A stretch of 64,000 nt of DNA from Novosphingobium olei (GTDB taxonomy: Bacteria > Pseudomonadota > Alphaproteobacteria > Sphingomonadales > Sphingomonadaceae). The translations under genes were made by a program, and so were the position numbers. Positions 37,611 through 54,645 of the stretch are shown here, in pieces; the stretch's first letter is position 1, and every line of letters starts with the position of its first letter. The stretch is taken from NCBI RefSeq assembly GCF_012927405.1, contig NZ_JABBGM010000005.1, positions 302,470 to 366,469 on the forward strand, written 5' to 3'. The notes below the pieces were generated by a model, which saw only the letters and a list, made by a program, of their open reading frames with translations, was not told where the DNA came from and did not search any database.

Positions 37611-37690
37611 CGATATGCTTGATATCGATATTCAATATTGCGAGTCGAACATATCGTCAATCAATAATATCGAATTTCGATATTTTGCCT
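37611..37690 (-). promoter_or_regulatory. AT-rich operator cluster with ATATCG palindromes before the DUF2975/HTH operon
   Basis: Contains GATATCGATATT (37621-37632), CATATCGT (37650-37657) and the perfect 19-base palindrome AATATCGAATTTCGATATT (37666-37684). This is the only strongly AT-rich stretch in the surrounding DNA. It lies directly upstream of the small membrane protein start, so it is the likely binding region of the operon's own HTH protein. Confidence 0.6.
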
Positions 37691-37982
37691 GGAGCGGCGC
37701 TTCCGGAGCCAAGCTGCCGCCGCCTTTGACTTTCCAACAGGGGCCGCCTATATCGCCATCAACGGTTCGCCGCTTCGAGCAAGGCCGTCCCATGCGCGGG
37801 GGACGGCTAGGGAAGGAAGCGGCGGGCATCCATCTGACGCGAAAGGCTGCAAGGCACTGGCCTCCTGAACGGGAGATCGTCCGCCGTGCGGCCCTTTTGC
37901 GTTTGGTGGCGCCAACGCCGCGTTTGGCACGGATTTACGCCGGTTTTCCGGCATTCAAGAAGCGAAGAGGCACCCTCTCCCC
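37691..37982 (+). other. rpoB leader region
   Basis: About 290 bases without a gene between the AT-rich operator cluster and rpoB, including the probable rpoB promoter (37726-37754) and a leader of roughly 220 bases with several short GC hairpins, such as CCGCCGTGCGGC followed by CCTTTTG near 37881-37900. No reading frame with a good start is seen. Confidence 0.55.
37726..37754 (+). promoter_or_regulatory. Probable sigma-70 promoter of rpoBC
   Basis: TTGACT (37726-37731), 17 bases, TATATC (37749-37754). Five of six and four of six consensus matches at ideal spacing, about 230 bases upstream of rpoB and well placed because no ribosomal protein operon precedes it. Confidence 0.65.
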
Positions 37983-42146
<4,164 letters not shown>

Positions 42147-42153
42147 CCGGTCC

Positions 42154-42177
42154 GGGCGGCTCCTTCGCGGGCCGCCC
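42154..42177 (+). promoter_or_regulatory. Hairpin between rpoB and rpoC
   Basis: GGGCGGC (42154-42160) pairs with GCCGCCC (42171-42177); no T run follows, so it is probably an RNA stability or processing element rather than a terminator. Confidence 0.45.
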
Positions 42178-42239
42178 GTCCCGCCGCAATCAAAGATTTC
42201 ACGTCCAGAGCCTCGGAATGAGGCAAGGGAACGGCAAAA

Positions 42240-46526
<4,287 letters not shown>

Positions 46527-46550
46527 AACGGCTTGTCCGACTGAACGTGA

Positions 46551-46584
46551 AAGGCCCCGCCGGAGCGATCCGGCGGGGTTTTTC
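46551..46584 (+). terminator. Intrinsic terminator of rpoBC
   Basis: CCCCGCCGG (46555-46563) pairs perfectly with CCGGCGGGG (46570-46578) around AGCGAT, followed by five T. Confidence 0.92.
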
Positions 46585-46701
46585 GTGCGCGGCCCCGCGA
46601 TCCGAACTCCGCAGAATCCCCTGTCTTGGCAAAGGAGGCTTTTTCACCCGCCCTCCCTAGGCAGAACGGCAGGTTCCATCGGACCGACTGGAGTTTTTCG
46701 C

Positions 46702-48504
46702 ATGATCAGCCGTCTCGCCCGCAACGGTGCCCGGGCGCTTGTCGCCGCGATGCTCGTGGCGATTCTGGTCAGCACCGGCGTGGTGTGGTTCATCCGCCAG
46801 GGTGGCCCGATCACCGCGCGCGTGTCGCTTCAGGACGAACTGGTGGCGGATATCCTCCCCCCACCCGCCTTCGTGGTCGAATCCTATCTCCACGCCGCGC
46901 TGATCGTGAACGATCCTTCGGTCGCACCCGCGCAGAAGCAGGAACTGGTGGAAGAACACGCCGAATTCCTGCAACGCCAGAATTATTGGAGCGAAGCGCC
47001 CCTGCCGCCGGAGATGCGGCCCTCGATGGATCGCACCATTGCGACGGCGGAGAAGTTCTGGGCGGCGGTCGATAACGATTTTCTTCCCGCGGTCGATGCT
47101 GGAGACCAGGTCCGCGCGGCGCGTGCCTTCCACGACGAACTCGGCCCCGCTTACCAGCGCCAGCACGCAGAGGTGCAGGCCCTGGTCAAGCTTTCGGCCG
47201 ACTACAAGGCGAAGATGGCGCATGGGGACAACGTGCGGATCAGCCTCGCGCTCGGCTTCCTCGCCCTGCTTGCGGCCGGACTGGTGGCCGTGCTGCTCTG
47301 GGCGGCGCGCCAGGTCCAGCATCGCGTCGTCGCTCCGCTGGTCGAAACCGCCGACGTGATGACCGCGATGGCGCACGGGGATTACGACCGCCCGATCGAA
47401 GGGATCACCCGCAACGACGAAATCGGCATGATGGCCCAGGCGATCGACGTGTTCCGCGAAAACGGCCTTGCCCGCCAGCGCGCGTCGGAAGCGCAGGAAG
47501 CGCTCGTCGCGCACCTGACGGCGGGGCTCGAGCATCTGGCGCGCAAGGATCTCGAATTCCGCCTGACCGAGCCGCTGCCCGATGGCTACGACGCGATCCG
47601 GCTGGATTACAACGCCGCGGTTGCCGCGCTCGCCGAAGCCATGCGTTCAGTCCGCGTCGGCTCGACCAGCGTGTCGAGCGCGATCGGCGAAATCCGCGCT
47701 GCCTCGGAAGACCTTGCCCAGCGCAACGAACAGCAGGCCGCGCGCCTTGCCGATACCGCGCATTCGATGGACGCCATTACCTCCAGCGTGCGCGAAACCG
47801 CTGCCGGCGCCGGTGCGCTGCAGGCGTCGATGAGCGAGGCCCACCGCGAGGCGAGCGAAGGCGGCGAGGTGGTGCAGCGCGCCATTGCCGCCATGGCCGC
47901 GATCGAGAACTCCGCCCGCGAAATCGGCACGATCATCGCGGTGATCGATGGCATCGCCTTCCAGACCAATCTTCTGGCGCTCAATGCGGGTGTCGAAGCG
48001 GCCCGCGCCGGGGATGCCGGGAAGGGCTTTGCCGTGGTCGCCAACGAAGTGCGCGCGCTGGCCCAGCGCTCGGCCGATGCGGCACAGGATATCAAGGCGC
48101 TGATCACCACCAGCGCCGATCAGGTGGCGCAGGGCGTCGCGCTTGTCGGCGATACCGGATCGAAGCTCGAAGCGATCGTCGGCCGGGTGACCGAAATCAA
48201 CGCGCTGATCGGCGACATTGCCTCGGCCGCGCACGAGCAGGCCACCAATCTCGCCCACGTGAACGGCGCGGTCGGCGAAATGGACCGCATGACCCAGCAA
48301 AACGCTGCAATGGTCGAACAGTCATCGGCCGCCACGCGCAGCCTTTCGGCGGAAGCCGAACGCCTGTCCTCACTCGTCTCCAGCTTCCGCACCCGTGACC
48401 CCGAATCGCGGCCCGCCGTCCTCGCCCGGCCCGGGCAGCACCGCCGCAACTCTGCGCTGGAGGACGCATCGCCCGCGGTGCCGCTCGCGCTTGCGGTCGG
48501 CTAA
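46702..48504 (+). CDS. Methyl-accepting chemotaxis protein
   Basis: Chemoreceptor of 600 residues. TM1 at about 10-32, a periplasmic four-helix sensing domain (about 33-178), TM2 at 179-201, a HAMP domain (203-260), a second HAMP-like segment, and the signalling hairpin with [37 protein letters not shown] near 418-452, which contacts CheA and CheW. The C-terminus lacks the NWETF-type pentapeptide used for CheR/CheB tethering. No che genes are adjacent, so it feeds a chemotaxis or Che-like system elsewhere. The sensed ligand is unknown. ATG 46702 gives the expected short cytosolic N-terminus. Confidence 0.92.
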   Translation: MISRLARNGARALVAAMLVAILVSTGVVWFIRQGGPITARVSLQDELVADILPPPAFVVESYLHAALIVNDPSVAPAQKQELVEEHAEFLQRQNYWSEAPLPPEMRPSMDRTIATAEKFWAAVDNDFLPAVDAGDQVRAARAFHDELGPAYQRQHAEVQALVKLSADYKAKMAHGDNVRISLALGFLALLAAGLVAVLLWAARQVQHRVVAPLVETADVMTAMAHGDYDRPIEGITRNDEIGMMAQAIDVFRENGLARQRASEAQEALVAHLTAGLEHLARKDLEFRLTEPLPDGYDAIRLDYNAAVAALAEAMRSVRVGSTSVSSAIGEIRAASEDLAQRNEQQAARLADTAHSMDAITSSVRETAAGAGALQASMSEAHREASEGGEVVQRAIAAMAAIENSAREIGTIIAVIDGIAFQTNLLALNAGVEAARAGDAGKGFAVVANEVRALAQRSADAAQDIKALITTSADQVAQGVALVGDTGSKLEAIVGRVTEINALIGDIASAAHEQATNLAHVNGAVGEMDRMTQQNAAMVEQSSAATRSLSAEAERLSSLVSSFRTRDPESRPAVLARPGQHRRNSALEDASPAVPLALAVG

Positions 48505-48516
48505 CTCGCCGCGCGT

Positions 48517-49662
48517 TCAGGCGTTGGCGCAGGCCATTCGCTCAAGCGCGGCAAAGGCGTCCAGCGCGCCCGGTTCGGCAAAGGGCGACATCTGAGTCAG
48601 GATAACGCCGGCCAGATCGCGATCGGGGTCGATCCAGTAATAGCAGTTGAAGATGCCCGCCCAGTGCAGGCTGCCCGGGGATCGGCCGGCAGGGCCGGTC
48701 TCGGTGTTGACCAGGAAGCCGCCGATCGTCCAGCCGCCGCGCTGGCCGGGCAACGGATCGAACGCGGTGGCAAAGCCGGGCATCGCGGTGGCCATTTCCC
48801 CCGCCGAAAGATGCGGCGCCAGCGCATCGGTCCGCGCCGCCTGCGCCGATTCTGGCGAAAGCACGCGCACGCCGTCCAGTTCGCCGCCACGCAGCACCAT
48901 GCGCAGGAAGCGCGCATAATCGCTCGCGGTGGACGAAAGCCCGCCCCCGCCGTTGTGGTATTCGCCGGCGCCCAGGACCATCGCCTGCGTGGTCAGCTCG
49001 CCCGATTCGCTGCGGACGTGGATCTGCGCGTCGTCGGCTGACCAGCTGTCGCGGAAGCGGGTCTGCGTCATGCCGAGCGGCCCGGTCAGCTCCCGTTCGA
49101 ACCATTCGCCAAGGCGCATCCCGGTCACGGCCTCGACCGCAAGTCCCGCCCAATCGATGCCGGTGCCGTATTCCCAGCGCGTACCCGGATCGAATGCCAG
49201 CGGCTGGTCCAGGCTCTTGCGGGTGCCGGGCGCCATGTTCCCGGTCGCCATGGCATGCCGCAGCAGGTCGGCGTTCATGAAGGTGTAGCCGCAGCCCGAC
49301 GTGTGCATCAGCAGGTGGCGCAGCGTCACCGGCGATTTTGCGGGCCGCAGGATCGGCGCGCCCGCTTCATCGAAGCCGTCGAGCACTTGCGGATCGGCCA
49401 GTTCAGGCAGGATCGCGCCCACCGGCGCATCGAGATCGAGCTTGCCACGCTCTACCAGCTGCAGCACCGCCGCGCTGGTCAGCGCCTTGGTCATCGATGC
49501 GATCTGGAACAGCGAATCCTCGCGCATGGGCACCCCGGCCACGGCGTCGGCCATGCCGAAGGCGCGCAAGTAGCGCGTGTCCTTGCTGTCGGTGATCAGC
49601 GCGACTGCGCCGGGCAGGTTCGCCGCGGCCAGCGCGGCTTCGAATTCGGCTTCGCCCTTCAT
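48517..49662 (-). CDS. Serine hydrolase, beta-lactamase class C fold
   Basis: A 381-residue cytosolic or exported esterase/transpeptidase-like protein (no clear signal peptide). Catalytic SxxK is SMTK at 56-59; the middle YGTGID is the Tyr-x-Asn-like element and HWAG near the end occupies the KTG/HxG site. These features mark the beta-lactamase-related EstB/serine hydrolase group, with substrates not predictable. Start at 49662 has a purine-rich AGAGGGAGAG upstream on the minus strand. It lies downstream of glpX; a 9-bp inverted repeat (49681-49702) separates them. Confidence 0.88.
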   Translation of the reverse strand: MKGEAEFEAALAAANLPGAVALITDSKDTRYLRAFGMADAVAGVPMREDSLFQIASMTKALTSAAVLQLVERGKLDLDAPVGAILPELADPQVLDGFDEAGAPILRPAKSPVTLRHLLMHTSGCGYTFMNADLLRHAMATGNMAPGTRKSLDQPLAFDPGTRWEYGTGIDWAGLAVEAVTGMRLGEWFERELTGPLGMTQTRFRDSWSADDAQIHVRSESGELTTQAMVLGAGEYHNGGGGLSSTASDYARFLRMVLRGGELDGVRVLSPESAQAARTDALAPHLSAGEMATAMPGFATAFDPLPGQRGGWTIGGFLVNTETGPAGRSPGSLHWAGIFNCYYWIDPDRDLAGVILTQMSPFAEPGALDAFAALERMACANA

Positions 49663-49680
49663 GTCTCTTCTCTCCCTCTG

Positions 49681-49702
49681 CCCGACAGGGTTACCTGTCG
49701 GG
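49681..49702 (-). terminator. Hairpin between glpX and the serine hydrolase gene
   Basis: CCCGACAGG (49681-49689) and CCTGTCGGG (49694-49702) are perfectly complementary around GTTA. There is no T run on the minus strand, so termination would be incomplete. Confidence 0.5.
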
Positions 49703-49730
49703 GCAGGGGAGGCAAGAGCGAAGCGATAGA

Positions 49731-50723
49731 TCAGCGCGGCTTGCGGTGTTCGCCCTTGACCCAGCGCACCGTGCCCGAGCTGGCGCGCATCACCACGCTC
49801 TCGGTGGTCATCACGCCGTTCTTGTGGACCTTCACGCCCTTCAGCAGCGAACCGTCGGTCACGCCGGTGGCGGCAAAGATGCAGTCGCCCTTGGCCAGTT
49901 CGTCGCGGGTGTAGATCTTGTTGAGGTCGGTGATGCCCCACTTGGCGGCGCGGGCGCGCTCGTCGTCGTTGCGGAACAGCAGGCGGCCGTTGAACTGCCC
50001 ACCCACGCAGCGCAGCGCGGCCGCGGCCAGCACGCCTTCGGGGGCGCCGCCCGAACCCATGTACAGGTCGATGGTGGTTTCCTCGTTGGTCACCGCGATC
50101 ACGCCGGCCACGTCGCCGTCGCCGATCAGCACCACGCCGCAGCCGATCCCGCGCAGCTCGGCGATCAGGTCGGCATGGCGCGGACGGTCGAGCACGCAGA
50201 CGATGATCTCGTGCGGTTCGACGCCCTTGGCCGCGGCCACGGCCTTGACGTTCTCGGTTGGCGACTTGTCGAGGCTGATGATGCCGTCGGGATAGCCCGG
50301 GCCGACGGCCAGCTTGTCCATGTAGACGTCGGGCGCGTTGAGCAGGCCGCCTTCTTCGGCCACCGCCAGCACGGCCAGCGCATTGGGGCCGGCCTTGGCG
50401 GTGATGGTGGTGCCTTCCAGCGGATCGAGCGCGATGTCGATCTTCGGCCCGGTGCCCGGTGCCGCGCCGACCTTCTCGCCGATGTAGAGCATCGGCGCTT
50501 CGTCGCGCTCGCCCTCGCCGATCACCACGGTGCCGTCCATCCACAGTTCGTTGAACGCCGCGCGCATCGCTTCGACGGCGGCAGCGTCAGCCGCCTTCTC
50601 GTCGCCACGGCCGATCAGCTTCGATGCGCCGATCGCGGCCGCTTCGGTCACGCGGACCATCTCGAGGACGAGGACACGGTCGAGGACCTGCGAGGCGGCG
50701 GGCTTGGTGGTGGTGTCGGTCAC
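49731..50723 (-). CDS. glpX: Class II fructose-1,6-bisphosphatase GlpX
   Basis: Metal-dependent phosphatase that dephosphorylates fructose 1,6-bisphosphate in gluconeogenesis, and in alphaproteobacteria may be the main FBPase. The 330-residue product has the metal-binding IGEGERDE (68-75), DPLEGTT (100-106) and Gly-rich substrate segments (MGSGGAPEGVLAAAALRCVGG). The family is Li+-resistant GlpX. In other alphaproteobacteria glpX lies next to hom; here an opposite-strand gene separates them. Start at 50723. Confidence 0.95.
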   Translation of the reverse strand: MTDTTTKPAASQVLDRVLVLEMVRVTEAAAIGASKLIGRGDEKAADAAAVEAMRAAFNELWMDGTVVIGEGERDEAPMLYIGEKVGAAPGTGPKIDIALDPLEGTTITAKAGPNALAVLAVAEEGGLLNAPDVYMDKLAVGPGYPDGIISLDKSPTENVKAVAAAKGVEPHEIIVCVLDRPRHADLIAELRGIGCGVVLIGDGDVAGVIAVTNEETTIDLYMGSGGAPEGVLAAAALRCVGGQFNGRLLFRNDDERARAAKWGITDLNKIYTRDELAKGDCIFAATGVTDGSLLKGVKVHKNGVMTTESVVMRASSGTVRWVKGEHRKPR

Positions 50724-50759
50724 GTTGACTCCGTTGGCTGGCGACGTGCATACTTGGGT

Positions 50760-51260
50760 ATGCAGACGTATGCGTGCCCTAGACTGACCGCACCCAGTTT
50801 GTCGAGGGTGCGGCCCTGGCTTGTGGCATTCCTTGTTGCCGTAGCGGCGGTGTTTGCCGGCCCGGCGCGGGCGCAGGACGCGGGCAAGTGGCAGCTACCG
50901 GCCAATGGTGACAGTCCCGAGGCATCGCGATCGCCCGCGGACGTAGCCCAATCGTTGCTCACGCCCACGCGGCGTGAAAGCTGCGACAAGGGCGCCGGCG
51001 ATGCGATCGTGGTCTGCGGCAACAATCCCGAAAACGCGCGACAGAAGCTCGACAGCGTGGCCCCGCTGGGCGCCGGGAAGACCGCCGACGGCGCCCCCCG
51101 CGCGCCCAACGTCAGCGGCCTGCGCGATTGCAGCAAGGGCTGCATCGGCTTCGGCCGCGCGCCCACGCCGATGTATTTCTTCGATATCAAGGCGCTGCCC
51201 CCGCCGCCCGCCGGTTCGGACGCCGACCGTATCGCCAAGGGGGAAATCAAGGCGCCCTGA
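50760..51260 (+). CDS. Exported hypothetical protein inserted between glpX and hom
   Basis: A 166-residue protein with a signal peptide (about 1-42, core PWLVAFLVAVAAVFAGPARAQ), then a domain with several Cys residues: SCDKGAGDAIVVCG near 76-89 and DCSKGCIGFGRAP near 121-133, which probably form disulfides. ATG at 50760 is chosen; a GTG at 50808 would remove part of the signal peptide's basic start. It is divergent from glpX by 36 bases and convergent with hom (15 bases), so it is a reversed single gene within what is usually a co-directional cluster. No family name is offered. Confidence 0.75.
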   Translation: MQTYACPRLTAPSLSRVRPWLVAFLVAVAAVFAGPARAQDAGKWQLPANGDSPEASRSPADVAQSLLTPTRRESCDKGAGDAIVVCGNNPENARQKLDSVAPLGAGKTADGAPRAPNVSGLRDCSKGCIGFGRAPTPMYFFDIKALPPPPAGSDADRIAKGEIKAP

Positions 51261-51275
51261 GTGCGGCAGGCCGCC

Positions 51276-52589
51276 TCATTCTTCCAGGATGTGCATCACC
51301 AGCGGCGGGGCCGACAAGCTGGCCGACCCTTCCAGCAGGCGCATCGCTTCGGCGATGGCGCTTTCGGGGCCTTCGTGGGTGACCATCGCCACCAGCACCT
51401 GGTCGCTGTCCTCGCCCGCGCGGCCCTTCTGGATCAGGCTTTCGATCGAAACGCCGGCATCGCGCATCGCTGCGGTGATCTCGGCGAGCACGCCGGGGCG
51501 GTCCGCCACGGTGAAACGCAGGTATGCCTTGCCGCGCCGGTGGCCGGTGTCGGCGGGTGCCGCTGCGTCGAGCTCGCTCACAGGAATCGAGAACGGCGCG
51601 CCCACGTCGCCGCGGGCGATGTCGATCAGGTCGGCGACGACCGCGCTGGCCGTCGGCCCATCTCCCGCGCCCGCGCCCTGGAACAGCAGCCGGCCGACGA
51701 AGTTGCCCTCGGCCACTACCGCGTTGGTCGCGCCGTCGACATGCGCCAGCGGGTGGTCGCGGTGGACCAGGTGCGGATGGATGCGCTGGAACAGCCGGCG
51801 GTTGCCTGCTTCATCCACCTCGGTTTCGGCCATGCCGATCAGGCGGATGTAATAGCCCAGCGCATCGGCCTGCGCGATGTCGGCGGCCAGCACGCGGCGG
51901 ATGCCGGTGGCGGTCACGTTGCGGAAGTCGATCGCCGTGCCGAATGCGATCGACGACAGGATCGACAGCTTGTGCGCGGCATCGATGCCGTCGATGTCGA
52001 ACGTCGGGTCGGCCTCGGCATAGCCCTTGGCCTGCGCTTCGGCGAGCACGTCGGCAAAGTCGCGCCCGGTATCCTCCATCGTGCTGAGGATGTAATTGCA
52101 GGTGCCGTTGAGAATGCCGTAGACCCGCTCGATACGGTTCGCGGCCGCCCCTTCGCGCAGGCCCTTGATCGCGGGGATGCCGCCTGCGACGGCGGCCTCG
52201 AACTTGAACGCCACTTTCGCGGCCTCGGCGCGCGTCGCAAGCTCCAGCCCGTGGTGCGCGATCATCGCCTTGTTGGCGGTGACCAGCGCCTTGCCCGCCT
52301 CGAACGTGGTGCGCGCCAAGGCCAAAGCCGGACCATCCGCGCCGCCGACCAGTTCGACCACCACGTCCACGTCGGGGCGCTCGCCCAGGATGACCATGTC
52401 GTCTTCCCAGGCATAGCGCGACAGGTCGACGCCGCGATCCTTGCTGCGGTTGCGGGCGCTGATCGCGGTGATCGCGATCGGGCGGCCGGCGCGGCGCGCG
52501 ATCAGCGCGGCATTGGTCTCGATCAGGCGGATCACCCCGCCGCCAACGGTGCCAAGGCCGGCAAGCGCGATGCGCAGTGGTTCGCTCAT
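51276..52589 (-). CDS. hom: Homoserine dehydrogenase
   Basis: NAD(P)-dependent reduction of aspartate semialdehyde to homoserine for threonine and methionine synthesis. The 437-residue product has the Rossmann loop GLGTVGGG (11-18), the substrate-binding NGTCNYILS and the catalytic-region GYAEADPTFDIDGIDAAHKL (about 190-210), and a C-terminal ACT domain (about 355-437) for feedback control by threonine. It ends 15 bases from the convergent exported protein gene. Family neighbour glpX lies beyond that gene. Confidence 0.96.
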   Translation of the reverse strand: MSEPLRIALAGLGTVGGGVIRLIETNAALIARRAGRPIAITAISARNRSKDRGVDLSRYAWEDDMVILGERPDVDVVVELVGGADGPALALARTTFEAGKALVTANKAMIAHHGLELATRAEAAKVAFKFEAAVAGGIPAIKGLREGAAANRIERVYGILNGTCNYILSTMEDTGRDFADVLAEAQAKGYAEADPTFDIDGIDAAHKLSILSSIAFGTAIDFRNVTATGIRRVLAADIAQADALGYYIRLIGMAETEVDEAGNRRLFQRIHPHLVHRDHPLAHVDGATNAVVAEGNFVGRLLFQGAGAGDGPTASAVVADLIDIARGDVGAPFSIPVSELDAAAPADTGHRRGKAYLRFTVADRPGVLAEITAAMRDAGVSIESLIQKGRAGEDSDQVLVAMVTHEGPESAIAEAMRLLEGSASLSAPPLVMHILEE

Positions 52590-52684
52590 TGTTACCCCGT
52601 CGTCTGGCGCGTCCGCGCGCTAGGATTCCCGAGCCCGCGCCTTAGGGGACACACGCTGGCCCCGCAACGCCCCGCTTGCGGCCG

Positions 52685-53548
52685 TCATGGCTGCAGCGTT
52701 CGGCCGCGCTCGCACGTGCCCAGCGCGGCGCGCGCGAAGGCATAGTCGTCCGCCGCGGCCGCCCGGCTGGTGTCGCCGTCGGAAATGTTGGCGCGCGCGG
52801 GCAGCGTCTGCGGCAGGAAGCAGGCGAGCCGGTACCAGGCGAGCGTTTCGGGGGCGGGCGGCTTGGCCGACTGGTCGACGATCTCGCTGAAGCTCACGCC
52901 CCACGTGCGCGGCTGGCCGGGACGGCTGATGATCGACAGCGCCGCCGGGCGCGCGCCCTCGGTCGCCAGGAACACTTGCGTCTCGCCCTCGCCGGCAAGG
53001 TTGCCCGGAACGTGCAGCGCTTCGCGCACGCCCTTCACTGCGGGCGGCGCGTCGGGGGAAAGCTTTTCGGTCAGGATCGCGCGCAGCGCCTGTTCGCGCG
53101 TGGGTGACCAGGCCAGCATCGCATCGGGCGCGGACAGAAGCAGCTCGCCGGGGCGGCCGGCCACGGTGTGCCCGATCACCAGCACGTCGGTCTTCGCCAG
53201 CTTGGGCGGGCGGCCCCGCGCATCGAGCGGAACGTCGGCCAGGAATCGGATCGATTCGCCAAGATCAGGCCCCGCTAGCAGCGCGCTCGTGCGCGCCTCG
53301 ATATAAAGACGCACTTTCCCGGCGGCGAGCCCAGGGGACTGTTCGGGCTTCAGCCTGGCCACCTTGCGCACTTGCGCCCGGGCGACCAGATCGGCCGGCA
53401 AGACGAGGTCGACAAGGTCGGCATAGCGCAGCGCATCCGGAGCCGAAGCGACAGTTTGCGAAGGATTCGCAAGGTTCTGCGCCAATGCGGGCAATGGCGC
53501 CGCCAAGGCGGCGAGCAGGGCGATCGGTAAGGGCAGGCGGCGGTTCAT
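52685..53548 (-). CDS. Exported hypothetical protein
   Basis: A 287-residue protein with a clear signal peptide (about 1-23, core LPIALLAALAAPLPALA). The mature part shows no known domain to me; it has a conserved-looking segment DLVDLVLPADLVARAQVRKVARLKPEQSPG (about 44-75) and an RYADLV start. Two Cys residues occur near the C-terminus. It stands upstream of hom on the same strand, 95 bases away. A periplasmic location is likely; a function is not inferable. Confidence 0.75.
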   Translation of the reverse strand: MNRRLPLPIALLAALAAPLPALAQNLANPSQTVASAPDALRYADLVDLVLPADLVARAQVRKVARLKPEQSPGLAAGKVRLYIEARTSALLAGPDLGESIRFLADVPLDARGRPPKLAKTDVLVIGHTVAGRPGELLLSAPDAMLAWSPTREQALRAILTEKLSPDAPPAVKGVREALHVPGNLAGEGETQVFLATEGARPAALSIISRPGQPRTWGVSFSEIVDQSAKPPAPETLAWYRLACFLPQTLPARANISDGDTSRAAAADDYAFARAALGTCERGRTLQP

Positions 53549-53902
53549 AAGTGTCCTGTCGATGGAAATGCGGCACCGATGACGCGTGTGCCAACCCGGC
53601 GCGGAACTGCCGAAGCGAAGCCCGGCAAGCGTGAATCAGGTCTTAACCGATAAAGCATTTGCGCACCCCCTGCATCGGCGTTAAAGCTCGCCGAAATCGG
53701 GCAACACATAATAAATGCCCGAAAATGCCGTCGCCGGGCTCCTGCGCCCGATGTCGGATGACCGGGTTTGCCGGCAGGGTGGATAGATTTCGCTGGATTG
53801 GCCGATCGGAGGGAACGGTGATTCCCCCCGCGGCTCCGTTTTGCCCCGTCCCGTTACCCAGGGATCTGGGGTGGGGTGGAAGATCAGGAGTTATGGAGCT
53901 GA
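53549..53902 (+). other. Intergenic region before the tonB-exb operon
   Basis: About 350 bases between an exported protein gene and tonB. It holds the inverted repeat TCGGGCA (53697-53703), 12 AT-rich bases, TGCCCGA (53716-53722), and a more degenerate TTAACCGAT/ATCGGCGTTAA pair at 53643-53683. These are candidate regulator sites of tonB. A Fur-box resemblance was not found. No small gene with convincing start is seen apart from tonB itself. Confidence 0.5.
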
Positions 53903-54556
53903 ATGGCATACGCTGACCAACAGATGAGCGGTAACAAGATCACCGCGCTCATCGTCGTTGCTCTTCTTCATGTCGTCGTCGGCTACGCGCTGGTCACTGG
54001 CCTCGCGTACTCGGCCTTCAAGAAGATCAAAGAGGTGACCACGGCGGTCAAGATCGACCCGGAGAAGACTCCGCCGCCGCCGCCGCCGCCGCCGCCGAAG
54101 GATGCGCCGCCGCCGCCGCCGATCGTGGCGCCGCCGCCGCCGGTCAGCTTCAACACGCCGGTGGTTAACCAGGTAGAGACTGTGGCAACTCCGCCGCCGC
54201 CGGCCCCGCCGGTCGTGGTGCTGCCTCCGCCGCCGGCTGCCCCGCCGCCGGCGCCTCCTCCGCCGACCCCTGGGACTCCCAAGGGCCGTCCGGGCGAGTG
54301 GGTGACGACCAACGACTATCCTTCGCGCGCCCTGCGCGAGGAGCGCGAAGGCGTGACCGGGTTCAAGCTCGACTACGACGCCACGGGCAAGCCGACCAAC
54401 TGCACCATCGTCCGTTCGAGCGGGAGCCCCGATCTCGACGAGGCGACGTGTTCCAAGCTGATGAGCCGCGCGCGCTTCAAGCCTGGCACGCAGAACGGTC
54501 AGCCGGTCGGTGCATCGTACAGCAGCTCTGTCCGCTGGGTCATCCCGAAGGACTGA
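53903..54556 (+). CDS. tonB: Energy transducer TonB
   Basis: Transmits proton-motive force from the ExbB-ExbD motor to outer-membrane TonB-dependent receptors. The 217-residue product has a cytosolic N-terminus, a membrane helix (about 12-34) with the conserved His23 (ALLHVV), a very Pro-rich rigid segment (about 52-128, runs of PPPPP) that spans the periplasm, and a TonB C-terminal domain (about 130-217) with the YPSRAL, TCSKLMSRARFKPG and final SVRWVIP motifs. The exbB and exbD genes follow directly, so this is a dedicated TonB system. Sphingomonads have many TonB-dependent receptors. Confidence 0.93.
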   Translation: MAYADQQMSGNKITALIVVALLHVVVGYALVTGLAYSAFKKIKEVTTAVKIDPEKTPPPPPPPPPKDAPPPPPIVAPPPPVSFNTPVVNQVETVATPPPPAPPVVVLPPPPAAPPPAPPPPTPGTPKGRPGEWVTTNDYPSRALREEREGVTGFKLDYDATGKPTNCTIVRSSGSPDLDEATCSKLMSRARFKPGTQNGQPVGASYSSSVRWVIPKD

Positions 54557-54645
54557 CGATTTGGGCGGGGGCCTTCTCTCCGGCCCCGGCCATTCCCCCA
54601 TTGATCGCCTTCGGGCAGCTTTGAATTCTTGAGAGGAAGATCCGA

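Noticed and set aside
53886..53916. A seven-codon upstream frame (Met to stop) overlapping the tonB start
   Set aside because: The AGGAG is only two bases from its ATG, so it is unlikely to be translated; it is probably fortuitous.
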